Shown here: positions 23,794-31,454 of the stretch, piece by piece
Numbering within the stretch: position 1 is the first letter of the stretch
Layout: every line of letters begins with the position of its first letter
Origin: Bacillota bacterium
GTDB lineage: Bacteria; Bacillota; Clostridia; Christensenellales; SZUA-584
Direction: 5' to 3'
DNA: 64,000 nucleotides
NCBI GenBank assembly: GCA_023412005.1
Contig: JAEYOE010000006.1
Location: forward strand, 1 to 64,000
Made by a program: the position numbers and the translations under genes
The notes under the pieces: model-generated
Seen by the model: the letters and a program-made list of their open reading frames with translations, nothing else
Told to the model about the DNA's origin: nothing
Databases searched by the model: none

Positions 23794-24939
23794 CCGCTTG
23801 TGCCTTTTTTGCCACCGCTTGATAACAAGCAGCAAGGCAACTGCCGCTGCCGCAAAAATGACGCCGCCGAAAGCGGCTGTTTTTGTTTCTGCGCCAATGT
23901 TTGAAGCCGCTGCTGCCACAGGAAATGATGAGACCAGCACCGATGTGAAGAAAAATGCCAGCATCGCCTGAATGCTTTTTGCGGTAACAAACCCTTTTAG
24001 TTTTAAGCTGGCAGATGCCGTCATGGCGGCAGTCTGCATATGAACGCAAAGCCCGCCGAACGAGATGATGCTTGCTATCAGCGGCAGCTTTATAATTAGA
24101 GGCAGCGTCAGTGCGGCCGCGCGTGCGCATCCGGCGGTCATCTCCATACCGCCGTAAAGCAGTGCCTGCGTGCTGTCGGCGTTGAACCCAGCCATACGCG
24201 CAAACGGCATATAAATCCATCGAAGCGCATCCATCACACCCGTTACCGAAAGCATTTCGAGTATGACGGAAAACAGAATGATAAAACCGCCCACCTTGAG
24301 CAGCACCTGGAGTGCTTTTTCGATGGCAGACGAGAGCATATCGCCCACTGGCGGACAGCTTCCGGCGTCATGTTTAAACCGACACCATGCGTCTGAGAGG
24401 CTTAGCTGCGGCAGTTGGGCGACCTTTTGCTTTTTTCTCCTTGCAAACAAGCCGCAGATAATGCCCACGGTAAAGGCTGACAGATAGTGGCCGACGGCGA
24501 TGTAGATGCCCGCCTCGGGCATGCCGAGCAGCCCGGCGCAGACGGTGCCGGTGATAAAAACAGGGCCCGAAACGCTGGTGAAGCAGATAATGCGCTGCGC
24601 CTCCGATTCGGTGATTTGCCTCGCGGCATATAGCTCAGCCGAGAGCCGTGCGCCCATGGGGTAGCCGGACATCGCGGAGGCCAGAAACACAAACGCCGAT
24701 TCGCCCGGCGCATAAAACAGCAGCCTTGTGATGGGTGTGAAAAAATGCGCGAGGAGCCGAACGATGCCGGTTTCCAGCAGCAAAAAGGATGCGGCCATAA
24801 AAGGAAACAGCGCGGGCAGCACAGAGCTGAACCATATATTCAAGCCGAAGCGTGCGCTTTCAAGACCTCTTTCGGGGTAAATCAGTAGCAGCACCGAAAG
24901 AGCGGCCACGAAAGCAATGAGCAATTTTTTCTTTATCAT
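23770..24939 (-). CDS. ylbJ: Sporulation integral membrane protein YlbJ
   Basis: This 389-residue membrane protein contains the nucleoside-transporter/gate-like helices of the YlbJ family: VFLASAMSGYPMGARLSAELY, IICFTSVSGPVFITGTVCAG and LPLIIKLPLIASIISFGGLC. In Bacillus YlbJ is required for heat-resistant spores and coat/cortex formation. ATG 24939 is chosen because AAAGGTG lies eight bases before it; the GTG at 24948 overlaps that site. The gene is convergent with the coiled-coil gene and overlaps its end. Confidence 0.92.
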   Translation of the reverse strand: MIKKKLLIAFVAALSVLLLIYPERGLESARFGLNIWFSSVLPALFPFMAASFLLLETGIVRLLAHFFTPITRLLFYAPGESAFVFLASAMSGYPMGARLSAELYAARQITESEAQRIICFTSVSGPVFITGTVCAGLLGMPEAGIYIAVGHYLSAFTVGIICGLFARRKKQKVAQLPQLSLSDAWCRFKHDAGSCPPVGDMLSSAIEKALQVLLKVGGFIILFSVILEMLSVTGVMDALRWIYMPFARMAGFNADSTQALLYGGMEMTAGCARAAALTLPLIIKLPLIASIISFGGLCVHMQTAAMTASASLKLKGFVTAKSIQAMLAFFFTSVLVSSFPVAAAASNIGAETKTAAFGGVIFAAAAVALLLVIKRWQKRHKRSAFPFAS

Positions 24940-25005
24940 TCTTATCACCTTTATATGATGATATGAGGTGCGCTTAGCGCGTATGAAAAATGTCGGAAAT
25001 GCGCC

Positions 25006-25033
25006 TTGTCTTAATCGCAGATTCTGTTATAAT
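25006..25033 (+). promoter_or_regulatory. Promoter of lipoprotein gene 1
   Basis: TTGTCT (25006-25011) and TATAAT (25028-25033) are separated by 16 bp, 30 bp before the ATG at 25064. Confidence 0.7.
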
Positions 25034-25063
25034 AGAGGAAATATATAGAAGGATGCACAGAAT

Positions 25064-25624
25064 ATGATGATAAAAAGAGCCATCTTCTTAGCGATGCTGA
25101 CATTATTGCTGATTGCCGCAATCGGATGCGAGGCCCGGCTCAGCACGCCGACAGAGAGCGGTGCAGAAGAAAAAGGCGATGCCTATTTCTACGATGAAAC
25201 ATCCGGCAAGGTATTAACCGACCTGAGCGAGCGTTTTGATTTTAAAATCGAGCAATGGACGCTGCATCAGGATAAAGATAATGGGGAGGAGCGTCTGCTC
25301 TTTTCTGTAAGCATCAAAAACAAGACAATGTCAAGTCTCAAGAATTTCAAATGCGATATTCTGTTTGATGAGGATATGCTGTATCTTTTCACCACGGGAC
25401 TCACCAACTATGATCAGTATCAGCCTGTTGACTTCATTCCCGATGTGACGGCCAACGGCGCATCCTATTCGGTCGATCTGTCCGTGAACACGGATGAACA
25501 GGTAGCGGAATTTGGAGCCGATAAAAGCGATCTGCTGGATAAGGTCAAAAATGTCTCACTCAAGCTGAGCTGGGATGGCGGAGAAGAAACGGTGACGATT
25601 GATTGCGGCGAGCTTAATCAGTAG
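25064..25624 (+). CDS. Lipoprotein of unknown function, paralogue 1
   Basis: This 186-residue protein has a signal peptide and lipobox (LLLIAAIGC, Cys near residue 23), so it would be anchored outside the membrane. The mature part is beta-rich with DLSERFDFKIEQW, LLFSVSIKNKTMSSLKNFKC and a terminal SLKLSWDGGEETVTI. It is paralogous to the lipoprotein at 29744-30298, sharing DLSERF, the K-NF pattern and the WDGGEE end. The two flank the BlaI/BlaR1 pair. An Ig-like or substrate-sensing role is possible. No named family was recognised. Confidence 0.82.
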   Translation: MMIKRAIFLAMLTLLLIAAIGCEARLSTPTESGAEEKGDAYFYDETSGKVLTDLSERFDFKIEQWTLHQDKDNGEERLLFSVSIKNKTMSSLKNFKCDILFDEDMLYLFTTGLTNYDQYQPVDFIPDVTANGASYSVDLSVNTDEQVAEFGADKSDLLDKVKNVSLKLSWDGGEETVTIDCGELNQ

Positions 25625-25688
25625 ATCTATAGTCAGCCCGAGCCAGATTACAATAGTAAATCTATAAAAACTTTTTCCTAAAACATAC

Positions 25689-25721
25689 TTGACAAACATT
25701 AAACATACAACTACAATTGTA
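25689..25721 (+). promoter_or_regulatory. Promoter and BlaI-type operator of the blaI-blaR1 operon
   Basis: TTGACA (25689-25694) and TACAAT (25712-25717) have a 17-bp spacer. The -10 is part of the perfect palindrome TACAATTGTA (25712-25721), the classic BlaI/MecI/CopY operator core, so BlaI autorepression is very likely. Confidence 0.85.
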
Positions 25722-25759
25722 ATTAACAAAACCATAAATCGGAAAGCGAGGGCGACGCT

Positions 25760-26137
25760 GTGAATAACGCACTGACCAAAACGGAATGGGCCGTGATGAG
25801 CGTGTTGTGGGACAAGCCGCATCAAGCCGTGTCCGGCATTATCGACGCGCTTAGCGGGCAGACCGACTGGAAATATAACACGTATGTCACCTACTTAAAA
25901 CGCATGAATGAAAAAGGGCTGATCGGTTTTGAACAGCTCGGGCGCGATAAGTTCTACTATCCGCAGATAGAGAAGAGCGACTGCATTATCGCCGAAAGCG
26001 AAACCATACTCGATAAAATAGACGAAAAAGCCGCCAAAGAATTTCTCGTCTGCATGATTAAAGGCAGCGCACTAACCGCAAAAGACCGCGAGGAATTAAA
26101 AGCGCTACTCGACGCGTTTAAGAAGGACGGTGAATGA
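25760..26137 (+). CDS. blaI: BlaI/MecI/CopY family repressor
   Basis: The protein is 125 residues starting at GTG 25760. It has the winged helix TKTEWAVMSVLWDKPHQAVS and DWKYNTYVTYLKRMNEKGLIG, followed by a dimerisation segment with EKSDCIIAESETILDKI. The stop overlaps the start of the M56 protease gene. In the known BlaI/BlaR1 scheme, a wall-damage or beta-lactam signal activates the protease and the repressor is inactivated. No beta-lactamase gene is seen here, so the regulated genes are unknown. Confidence 0.93.
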   Translation: MNNALTKTEWAVMSVLWDKPHQAVSGIIDALSGQTDWKYNTYVTYLKRMNEKGLIGFEQLGRDKFYYPQIEKSDCIIAESETILDKIDEKAAKEFLVCMIKGSALTAKDREELKALLDAFKKDGE

Positions 26138-28602
26138 GCATGAGTACGATTCTGCGCATACTGCTTGAAATCACAGTATACTCGGTTGTGCTGTTTGCTG
26201 CGGTGATGCTGTTTAAGCGCCTGTTCCGCAGGCACATATCGCCGATACTCGGCTACGCGGTGTGGGCGCTGCTGATACTGCGCCTGATGATTCCCGTGAC
26301 GTTTAACAGCGATGTGAAGCTGTTTGTCATTCCGGAAACTGCCTTGCAGACTGCGCAGATACAGTCTGCAGCCGCTCCGAATCAGGAGGTTGCAGCAGAT
26401 ACTGCGCAGGCGGCTGACAGTGCAGCACCGTTGTACAATGATTCGGCTAATCCGGTGAGCTATGAGCAGCCGATGACAAGGGCAGACGAAGTGCCGATGG
26501 TGAACGAAAGCTCGGCTGCTGATATTAAGCCAGTTTACAGCAAACCAATCAGCTGGCAGAAAGCGCTTGTGATGCTGTGGGCAGCGGGCGCGGCGATTAG
26601 CGCAGGCGTGCTGCTGCTGTTGTCTCGCCGAATAAAGAAACGCACAAGCAAAGGAAGCCCCGCGCCGGATGTTATTTTGCAGATAGTGGATGCGTGCAAG
26701 CGTGATATGCGTATTCGCGCCGATATCAACGTATTGGTTCAGGATTGGCTGAGCACACCCGCGCTGACGGCTTCACTAAAACCAAGGCTGCTGCTGCCGG
26801 AAAGCATGCTGAACGGTATGGATATAAGGCAGATAGAATACGGTATTCGCCATGAGTTGATGCATTACCGTCGCCGCGATTATCTGGCTGCGCTGCTGTT
26901 GATGCTGCTGCGTTGTGTGTACTGGTTTAATCCAGTGGTGTGGCTGGCTTCCAAACAGATTGAAACAGACATGGAGGCCGCCTGCGACGCGAGCGTGACG
27001 GCGGATTTCAATAAGCCCGAGCGGCTGGATTACGCGCAGACGATGATAGACCTTGGCAGCAAGGCGAATGCGTATTTGTTGGGGATGGGTGTGTCGAACA
27101 GCCGCGCGTCGATGGAGAAGCGCGTGAGGGGTATATTTATGGACAAGCGCTCAAAGCTGCCCGTGAGGCTGGCCGCGCTGGTGCTTTCTGGTCTGCTGAT
27201 ATTCACCTGCTTCACGACGGCATGTCAGCCGATCAAGGCGCAGAGCGTTGATAACGCGGCGGCTGTCGAAGAGGAAACAGCATCGGCGGCAGAACCGGAG
27301 CCGTCACCGGTAATAGAGCCTGAAGTGAACCCAAACGAGGGTTACGGAAATTTTCCGGACTGGGTGGAGACGTATACACAGCCGAATCTGAAAGTGGATA
27401 TCAACGCGCAGATCGTGACGCCGCAGACGGATGTGTTTCCTGTGTATAAGGTGAAACAGCGCAGATTTGATAATGAAACGCTCAAGCGTATGCTTAATTA
27501 CTTTGCGGATGATATCGTCGGGGTGAGGGAGTCTTCGCAAACAAAGGAAGAGCTCCAAGAGCTGCTTGGATATATGTACGAACACGATGCAAAAAATAAA
27601 GATGAAATAAAAGATCTGAAAGCACAAATTGCGGCTGCAAAGCCGGAAGTTTTTACTCCGGTAGATGAAAACACGGTGCTGCCAGGCAGTCTCATCTTTC
27701 AAAGGGCAGACGGCAGCCGGATTAATTTCTCAGCCTATAAAAACAGTTGTTATATTGATAAATATACAGGCAATTATGGTTTGCAGCTTGAGGAATGGGT
27801 GAGGACAGGCGGGTGGCCGCATCTGCTAAAATTCATGGATAAAACACTGGAAGCGTCGAAGCTGACAGAAAAAGAAGCCATCAGCCAAGCTGAAAAAGCG
27901 CTTGTCGACATGGGCATTGAAGACATGAGCTTGGTTCGTACGGACAGGGCCGTTATCGTCAACACTTGCTTAGATGCTTTTCCGTCGGCCGGGTGGTATG
28001 TGAGCTTCGGCAGAACAGACAATGGCAGTGTTCCGGCGGATATGAGCTTACAGGATTCCATATATTTCGATTTCAGAGAGGACGATTATTTTGAACGATG
28101 GTGGCCTGAAAGACTGTCGATTTATGTTGATGATGCGGGCATCCAGTCCATTTCATGGGATCATGCAACAGTTGTAACAGATGTGGAACAAGAAAATGTA
28201 ACGCTGCTGCCTTGGGATAAAGCTCAACAGGCCATCAGGGACGCCATGGCGCTTGGTTGGTCGAAGATAGTGGGAAGACGAAGTGAGTATGACCAAGAGT
28301 ATAATCAAGAGGAATATGTGACAAATATCATCATCGATAAAGCTATTCTCACCAATGTACTCGTACCGCAGGGAGACAATCTTGATTATCAACTGATGGT
28401 TCCGGCGTGGGTGGTCTATAATCATAATGTTTGGGAATATAACGGCAAAAAGGGCGAAGGCTCAACGATGATTATTGCAGTCAACGCCACCGACGGTTCG
28501 GTGATCGATTTGACTTTCCGCACGCACGAAATGGAAAAAAGAGCTGAAGCGCGCCAAGAAAAGCAGGAACAAGAAGAAGCAGCGAAAGTGGCAGCTGAAT
28601 AA
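26134..28602 (+). CDS. blaR1: BlaR1-like M56 membrane metalloprotease with unusual C-terminal sensor
   Basis: This 822-residue protein begins with BlaR1-type helices (residues 9-55; ILGYAVWALLILRLMIPVTF). It then has an extended loop, further helices and the zinc protease motif HELMH at about residues 240-244 with EAACDASV near 281. A last membrane helix lies near 345-365. The external part of about 450 residues is not the penicillin-binding domain of classical BlaR1. It has a Pro/Glu-rich linker and an unrecognised domain with PGSLIFQRADGSRINFSAYK, LLKFMDKTLEASKLTEKEA and a Glu/Lys-rich end. The signal sensed is therefore unknown. Confidence 0.88.
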   Translation: MSMSTILRILLEITVYSVVLFAAVMLFKRLFRRHISPILGYAVWALLILRLMIPVTFNSDVKLFVIPETALQTAQIQSAAAPNQEVAADTAQAADSAAPLYNDSANPVSYEQPMTRADEVPMVNESSAADIKPVYSKPISWQKALVMLWAAGAAISAGVLLLLSRRIKKRTSKGSPAPDVILQIVDACKRDMRIRADINVLVQDWLSTPALTASLKPRLLLPESMLNGMDIRQIEYGIRHELMHYRRRDYLAALLLMLLRCVYWFNPVVWLASKQIETDMEAACDASVTADFNKPERLDYAQTMIDLGSKANAYLLGMGVSNSRASMEKRVRGIFMDKRSKLPVRLAALVLSGLLIFTCFTTACQPIKAQSVDNAAAVEEETASAAEPEPSPVIEPEVNPNEGYGNFPDWVETYTQPNLKVDINAQIVTPQTDVFPVYKVKQRRFDNETLKRMLNYFADDIVGVRESSQTKEELQELLGYMYEHDAKNKDEIKDLKAQIAAAKPEVFTPVDENTVLPGSLIFQRADGSRINFSAYKNSCYIDKYTGNYGLQLEEWVRTGGWPHLLKFMDKTLEASKLTEKEAISQAEKALVDMGIEDMSLVRTDRAVIVNTCLDAFPSAGWYVSFGRTDNGSVPADMSLQDSIYFDFREDDYFERWWPERLSIYVDDAGIQSISWDHATVVTDVEQENVTLLPWDKAQQAIRDAMALGWSKIVGRRSEYDQEYNQEEYVTNIIIDKAILTNVLVPQGDNLDYQLMVPAWVVYNHNVWEYNGKKGEGSTMIIAVNATDGSVIDLTFRTHEMEKRAEARQEKQEQEEAAKVAAE

Positions 28603-28624
28603 AGTTTCCCACCACCACGCGCGT

Positions 28625-28692
28625 ATCACGCGGCCGGCATCGCAAATCGGTGCCGGCTGCGCAAGCGCCAACTATCAAAGAAATATCGATAC
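28625..28692 (-). pseudogene. Strongly decayed copy of the tmcAL 3' end (remnant A)
   Basis: The segment reading ctgcgcaagcgccaac then aatatcgata aligns with the tmcAL 3' region at 30350-30395 and with the clearer remnant at 29069-29165. Similarity is patchy, with runs such as gcgtat, cgcaaa and gcgcc kept in order. It encodes no intact peptide. Taken alone it would be weak, but the following DNA is also duplicated at the second remnant. Confidence 0.45.
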
Positions 28693-28702
28693 CTATTCTT
28701 GT

Positions 28703-28848
28703 TAATGTAACGAATAAAGTAATTATGTAATGAAATACAGTTCCAAACAATGCGAGTATATGGTAATGTTTACACATTGATCTATACTATCTTAAGGTAA
28801 AAATAATGGACACATAAGAAAGTATTCTATTACTATATGGAGGTTATT
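28703..28848 (+). promoter_or_regulatory. Duplicated leader/promoter region, copy A
   Basis: The stretch with gtaa-ygaataa, ttatgtaatg and tatggta aligns over about 75 bp with 29334-29402, and the last 35 bp before each ATG also match (tattctat ... gagg). It precedes the 49-aa gene. Exact hexamers are unclear. Confidence 0.5.
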
Positions 28849-28998
28849 ATGCCGCAAGTAGACAGTTTTATCTCAATCGTATCACCTGTATTGAGTATTG
28901 TGTTTACAATCGCCGTTATCACCGCATGCGTTGTCGTTGTTGTGACTTGCTTTAAAGCGTTGGCGTATTTTAAGCAAAAAACGCGGACTCTCAAGTAA
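28849..28998 (+). CDS. Small single-pass membrane protein (49 aa)
   Basis: A 49-codon frame starts at ATG 28849 with GGAGG six bases upstream and ends before a terminator-like hairpin. The product MPQVDSFISIVSPVLS... has one hydrophobic helix (about residues 12-34, with AVITACVVVVVTC) and a basic tail (YFKQKTRTLK). This is the architecture of small holin-like peptides, type I toxins and membrane regulators. No antisense RNA was recognised, so toxin function is speculation. It lies inside an AT-rich cassette bounded by tmcAL remnants. Confidence 0.6.
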   Translation: MPQVDSFISIVSPVLSIVFTIAVITACVVVVVTCFKALAYFKQKTRTLK

Positions 28999-29027
28999 GT
29001 CTCAATATCATTTCTATCAAAGCCTAG

Positions 29028-29060
29028 TAACCTTTTGGGATTCCGGGAGGTTATTCTTTT
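29028..29060 (+). terminator. Terminator-like hairpin after the 49-aa gene
   Basis: TAACCT (29028-29033) pairs with AGGTTA (29048-29053) around an inner GGGATTCC core. A T-rich tail follows. Confidence 0.6.
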
Positions 29061-29068
29061 GTGTTTAA

Positions 29069-29165
29069 TTAAATCAGCAATCTTTGCGTATAGTCACGGT
29101 TCGCGTCGCAAAACGGCTTTGCAGTCTGCGCCAGCGCCAACCACAAAACCAAATATAGATCATTA
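29069..29165 (-). pseudogene. Displaced tmcAL 3' end (remnant B)
   Basis: On the minus strand this reads AQTAKPFCDANRDYTQRLLI followed by a stop, identical over those 20 residues to the C terminus of the intact TmcAL at 30291-31454. DNA identity is very high from 29076 to 29142 and falls off beyond, where the frame reads DLYLVLWLAL in place of the expected TmcAL residues. It has no start and is a gene fragment about 1.2 kb from the real 3' end. Confidence 0.85.
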
Positions 29166-29333
29166 TTAAATCTCATTTATCAAGAGCTCGGCTTTTTAAG
29201 ATTTCGGTAAATCAAGTCATTTTTTTGTGTGCCAACTAGTGAAGATATGGCAAATATTTTGCGCCGTTGATTTTAGTAACTTTATTTGGTGAGAAACCAT
29301 TCTAACTAGCAAAAATAAGTAAACAATTGTCGT

Positions 29334-29450
29334 GTAATGTAATGAATAATGGTTTTATTGTAATGGAAAACAATTTTAAAAAGTGTATATTTATGGTATA
29401 TTTTTATATTGCTTCAAGAGATATTCTATGAATGAAGAGAGGTGATGTAT
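29334..29450 (+). promoter_or_regulatory. Duplicated leader/promoter region, copy B
   Basis: This is the counterpart of the region before the 49-aa gene: gtaatgaataatgg, ttattgtaatgg and tatggtata align in order with 28713-28790, and tattctatg...agagaggtgatg with the segment before ATG 28849. It ends in a strong ribosome binding site (AGAGAGGTGATG) for the ATG at 29451. Confidence 0.5.
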
Positions 29451-29516
29451 ATGAGCGTAAAAAAGTCCTTGCAAAACCAAAGGGCGATCAACCCTGCCAC
29501 TTTTAATGGCAGCTGA
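29451..29516 (+). CDS. Leader-like micro-ORF (21 aa)
   Basis: ATG 29451 follows the strongest ribosome binding site of the region. It opens a 21-codon frame, MSVKKSLQNQRAINPATFNG plus Ser, ending in TGA at 29514-29516. Most of the frame lies inside a three-way hairpin structure, so it may be a leader peptide whose translation controls folding or the next frame. The downstream 55-codon frame starts 2 bp after its stop. A single protein made by frameshifting is another option. Confidence 0.4.
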   Translation: MSVKKSLQNQRAINPATFNGS

Positions 29517-29528
29517 TAATGCAAGGAC
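29465..29528 (+). other. Perfect three-way junction structure
   Basis: GTCCTTGCA (29465-29473) pairs with TGCAAGGAC (29520-29528) as a perfect 9-bp stem. Inside are two adjacent hairpins, each with a 4-bp stem and a 7-nt loop: AGGG/CCCT at 29481-29495 and GCCA/TGGC at 29496-29510. It overlaps the 21-codon frame and the start of the next one. No T tract follows. It could be an RNA regulator or a DNA cruciform. Confidence 0.6.
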
Positions 29529-29686
29529 ATCTTTATAATACAAAACACAAAGACAAAACGGTAAACTATTCTGCGGCAATAAGAACGGGAAAAACTCCCA
29601 ACTATACACAAAGTGATGCTTGGCTTGCAGAACAAGGAAGGCAATATGTGACAGCAAGTTGGCATACTATTGAGACAAATTGGTAG
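29519..29686 (+). CDS. Small hypothetical protein (55 aa)
   Basis: A 55-codon frame from ATG 29519 encodes a polar peptide rich in Tyr, Trp and Thr (MQGHLYNTKHKDKTVNYSAA ... ending TASWHTIETNW). It has no ribosome binding site of its own; translation would need coupling to the 21-codon frame just upstream. The aromatic C terminus is reminiscent of secreted peptides, but no family was recognised. A hairpin (GAGGCTGCC/GGGCAGCCTC, 29698-29723) follows it. Confidence 0.4.
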   Translation: MQGHLYNTKHKDKTVNYSAAIRTGKTPNYTQSDAWLAEQGRQYVTASWHTIETNW

Positions 29687-29743
29687 GTTAATGTTGAGGC
29701 TGCCTTATAAAATGGGCAGCCTCTGTAAAAGAAAGGCATAATT

Positions 29744-30298
29744 ATGAGAAAGCATGTATTAGTAATAGTCGTTATGGTATTAGTAGGACTATTGGCCACA
29801 GGGTGTAATGCGAATAAAGAAGTAAATGATCAAAGTTTTACTAATGGCAACGTATATGATGATTTGAGCGAAAGATTCAAAATAACAGTATATCCGACGA
29901 AACTCATCACAGAAGATGGAAAAAAGAATATCGTTTATAGTTTAGCAGTGGATAACAAATCTGAGGAAGCATATAAAAATTTCACCTTGACAATTACGAT
30001 GAACAAAGATTTGGATCAATATATAGCGGCTGGTGTTTTTTCGTTTCCTGTTGCCAACTTCGATATGGCCGCTAAAAGCGACCCGGGCAACGATAATGGC
30101 AAAGGTGCTGAAGTTGAATTTCAGCAGTTACTGAGTGATGATCAATTCATGTCAGAAGCAGGAATAAAATATCAGGATATTCTGGAGTTAGGCAAAAGTT
30201 TTGAATTGCATCTGAAATGGGACGGCGGTGAGGAAAAATATCAGCTGACGTCTGATGTCATAGACGAAATAACGCCATCCAACAATAACGCTAGATAA
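29744..30298 (+). CDS. Lipoprotein of unknown function, paralogue 2
   Basis: This 184-residue lipoprotein has a signal peptide with lipobox VGLLATGC (Cys near 21). The mature part includes YDDLSERFKITVYP, IVYSLAVDNKSEEAYKNF and FELHLKWDGGEEKYQL, paralogous to the protein at 25064-25624 in the same order. The gene is much more AT-rich than paralogue 1, so divergence or transfer is likely. It ends 8 bp inside the convergent tmcAL gene and lies within the segment bounded by tmcAL 3'-end copies. Confidence 0.8.
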   Translation: MRKHVLVIVVMVLVGLLATGCNANKEVNDQSFTNGNVYDDLSERFKITVYPTKLITEDGKKNIVYSLAVDNKSEEAYKNFTLTITMNKDLDQYIAAGVFSFPVANFDMAAKSDPGNDNGKGAEVEFQQLLSDDQFMSEAGIKYQDILELGKSFELHLKWDGGEEKYQLTSDVIDEITPSNNNAR

Positions 30299-31454
30299 GC
30301 AGCCGTTGTGTATAATCCCGGTTCGCGTCACAAAACGGCTTTGCAGTCTGCGTCAGCGCCCACACGTTGCTTGCTGCAATATCGATATCCGGGTACGGCG
30401 GCTCGGCCGTCGTAACAATCGGCACCTTGGAAACGGACGCGAGCTTTTTAAGCACCTCGGGGCTTTTCGCGCCGAGCACACGGATATGCGAAACGGGGGC
30501 GACGTTTGCCGCCCGTATCATCTCGCGCGTGATGCCAAGCAGCGCACACAGCAGAATGCGCGAAATGCGTGCATACGTATATCGCTTGGTTTTCACCAGC
30601 GCAATCAACTCGCCGCGCGTGCGGCATTTGAGCGCCGCATCATGGATGCGGTTTTCTAATCCCTCGCTCACATCGGGCAGCTGCGCAATAAATTTGCGCC
30701 CCTTGAGCCGCAGCGTGGTTAATAGCGCGTTGTCAAACGCATCCGCATAGGCCGGGGTCAGCCCCTTTTTTAGTTGTTCGCGTACATAATCCGCGCAGGC
30801 TTCCGGCATCGCCATCAGCGCTTTGTCCGTATCGTTGGCGGCCAGCGCGGCGCGTATCGCTGTTGCGCTTGGCAGATACGCGTTGATATCATCCGAGTGA
30901 TACGCCGCGCCCTCGCGCTTCACCACATACGGAATGATGTGCGGCTGGTATTGCTGTATCGCTTTTAAGTATTCAATGCCCAGCAGCGCGCCCGGCATCG
31001 AGGCGATATCGGGCGCGTCGGCGGCGCTCATGCGTGCGCGCGGAAAGCTCACACCGGCGCTTAAATGCGCCTTGAGCATTTTCTTGTAATCGTCATCTTC
31101 ATCTCCGAGCTTGGCGGCGAGGCTTTGCAGCAGCCGGATGTCATCCGTCTCACACCCGAAGCTCAAGTGCGTGACGCCCGCCGCAGCCAGCACGTTCACA
31201 CCGCCCGAGGCAAAACCTTGAGCGCTCTGAATCGCGTAAAGCAGCGGAAGTTCTATCACGGCATCCGCGCCGCCCAGCAGCGCGCACTTGGCGCGCGTCC
31301 ATTTATCAAAAACAGCCGGTTCGCCGCGCTGCACAAAGCCGCCGCTCATGGCGCAAATGATCAAATCATCGTCTAAACGGCGCGTCAGCGAAATTTGACG
31401 CGCGTGTCCCCTGTGAAATGGATTATATTCTGAAATTATGCCGAAAATAAACAT
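30291..31454 (-). CDS. tmcAL: tRNA(Met) cytidine acetate ligase (TmcAL, YlbM)
   Basis: This 387-residue enzyme uses ATP and acetate to acetylate the wobble cytidine of elongator tRNA-Met. The nucleotidyltransferase-like motif GIISEYNPFHRGHARQI opens the protein, and ICAMSGGFVQRGEPAVFDKW and ADAVIELPLLYAIQSA are family-specific. ATG 31454 follows AAAGGAC; upstream in-frame codons are unsupported. Its 3' end is present in two further displaced copies at about 28.6 and 29.1 kb. It is divergent from pta, and the acetate supply links the two. Confidence 0.95.
   Translation of the reverse strand: MFIFGIISEYNPFHRGHARQISLTRRLDDDLIICAMSGGFVQRGEPAVFDKWTRAKCALLGGADAVIELPLLYAIQSAQGFASGGVNVLAAAGVTHLSFGCETDDIRLLQSLAAKLGDEDDDYKKMLKAHLSAGVSFPRARMSAADAPDIASMPGALLGIEYLKAIQQYQPHIIPYVVKREGAAYHSDDINAYLPSATAIRAALAANDTDKALMAMPEACADYVREQLKKGLTPAYADAFDNALLTTLRLKGRKFIAQLPDVSEGLENRIHDAALKCRTRGELIALVKTKRYTYARISRILLCALLGITREMIRAANVAPVSHIRVLGAKSPEVLKKLASVSKVPIVTTAEPPYPDIDIAASNVWALTQTAKPFCDANRDYTQRLLI

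Noticed and set aside
28481..28777. 98-codon minus-strand frame after blaR1
   Set aside because: It overlaps the blaR1 end in antisense. Its hydrophobic N terminus comes from AT-rich non-coding DNA and part of it is the decayed tmcAL remnant.
28849..29060. Type I toxin-antitoxin locus
   Set aside because: The peptide fits, but no convincing promoter for an antisense RNA is visible on the minus strand, so the claim is not supported.
29465..29528. Hammerhead ribozyme
   Set aside because: A three-way junction is present, but the conserved CTGATGA and GAAA core elements are not at the junction.
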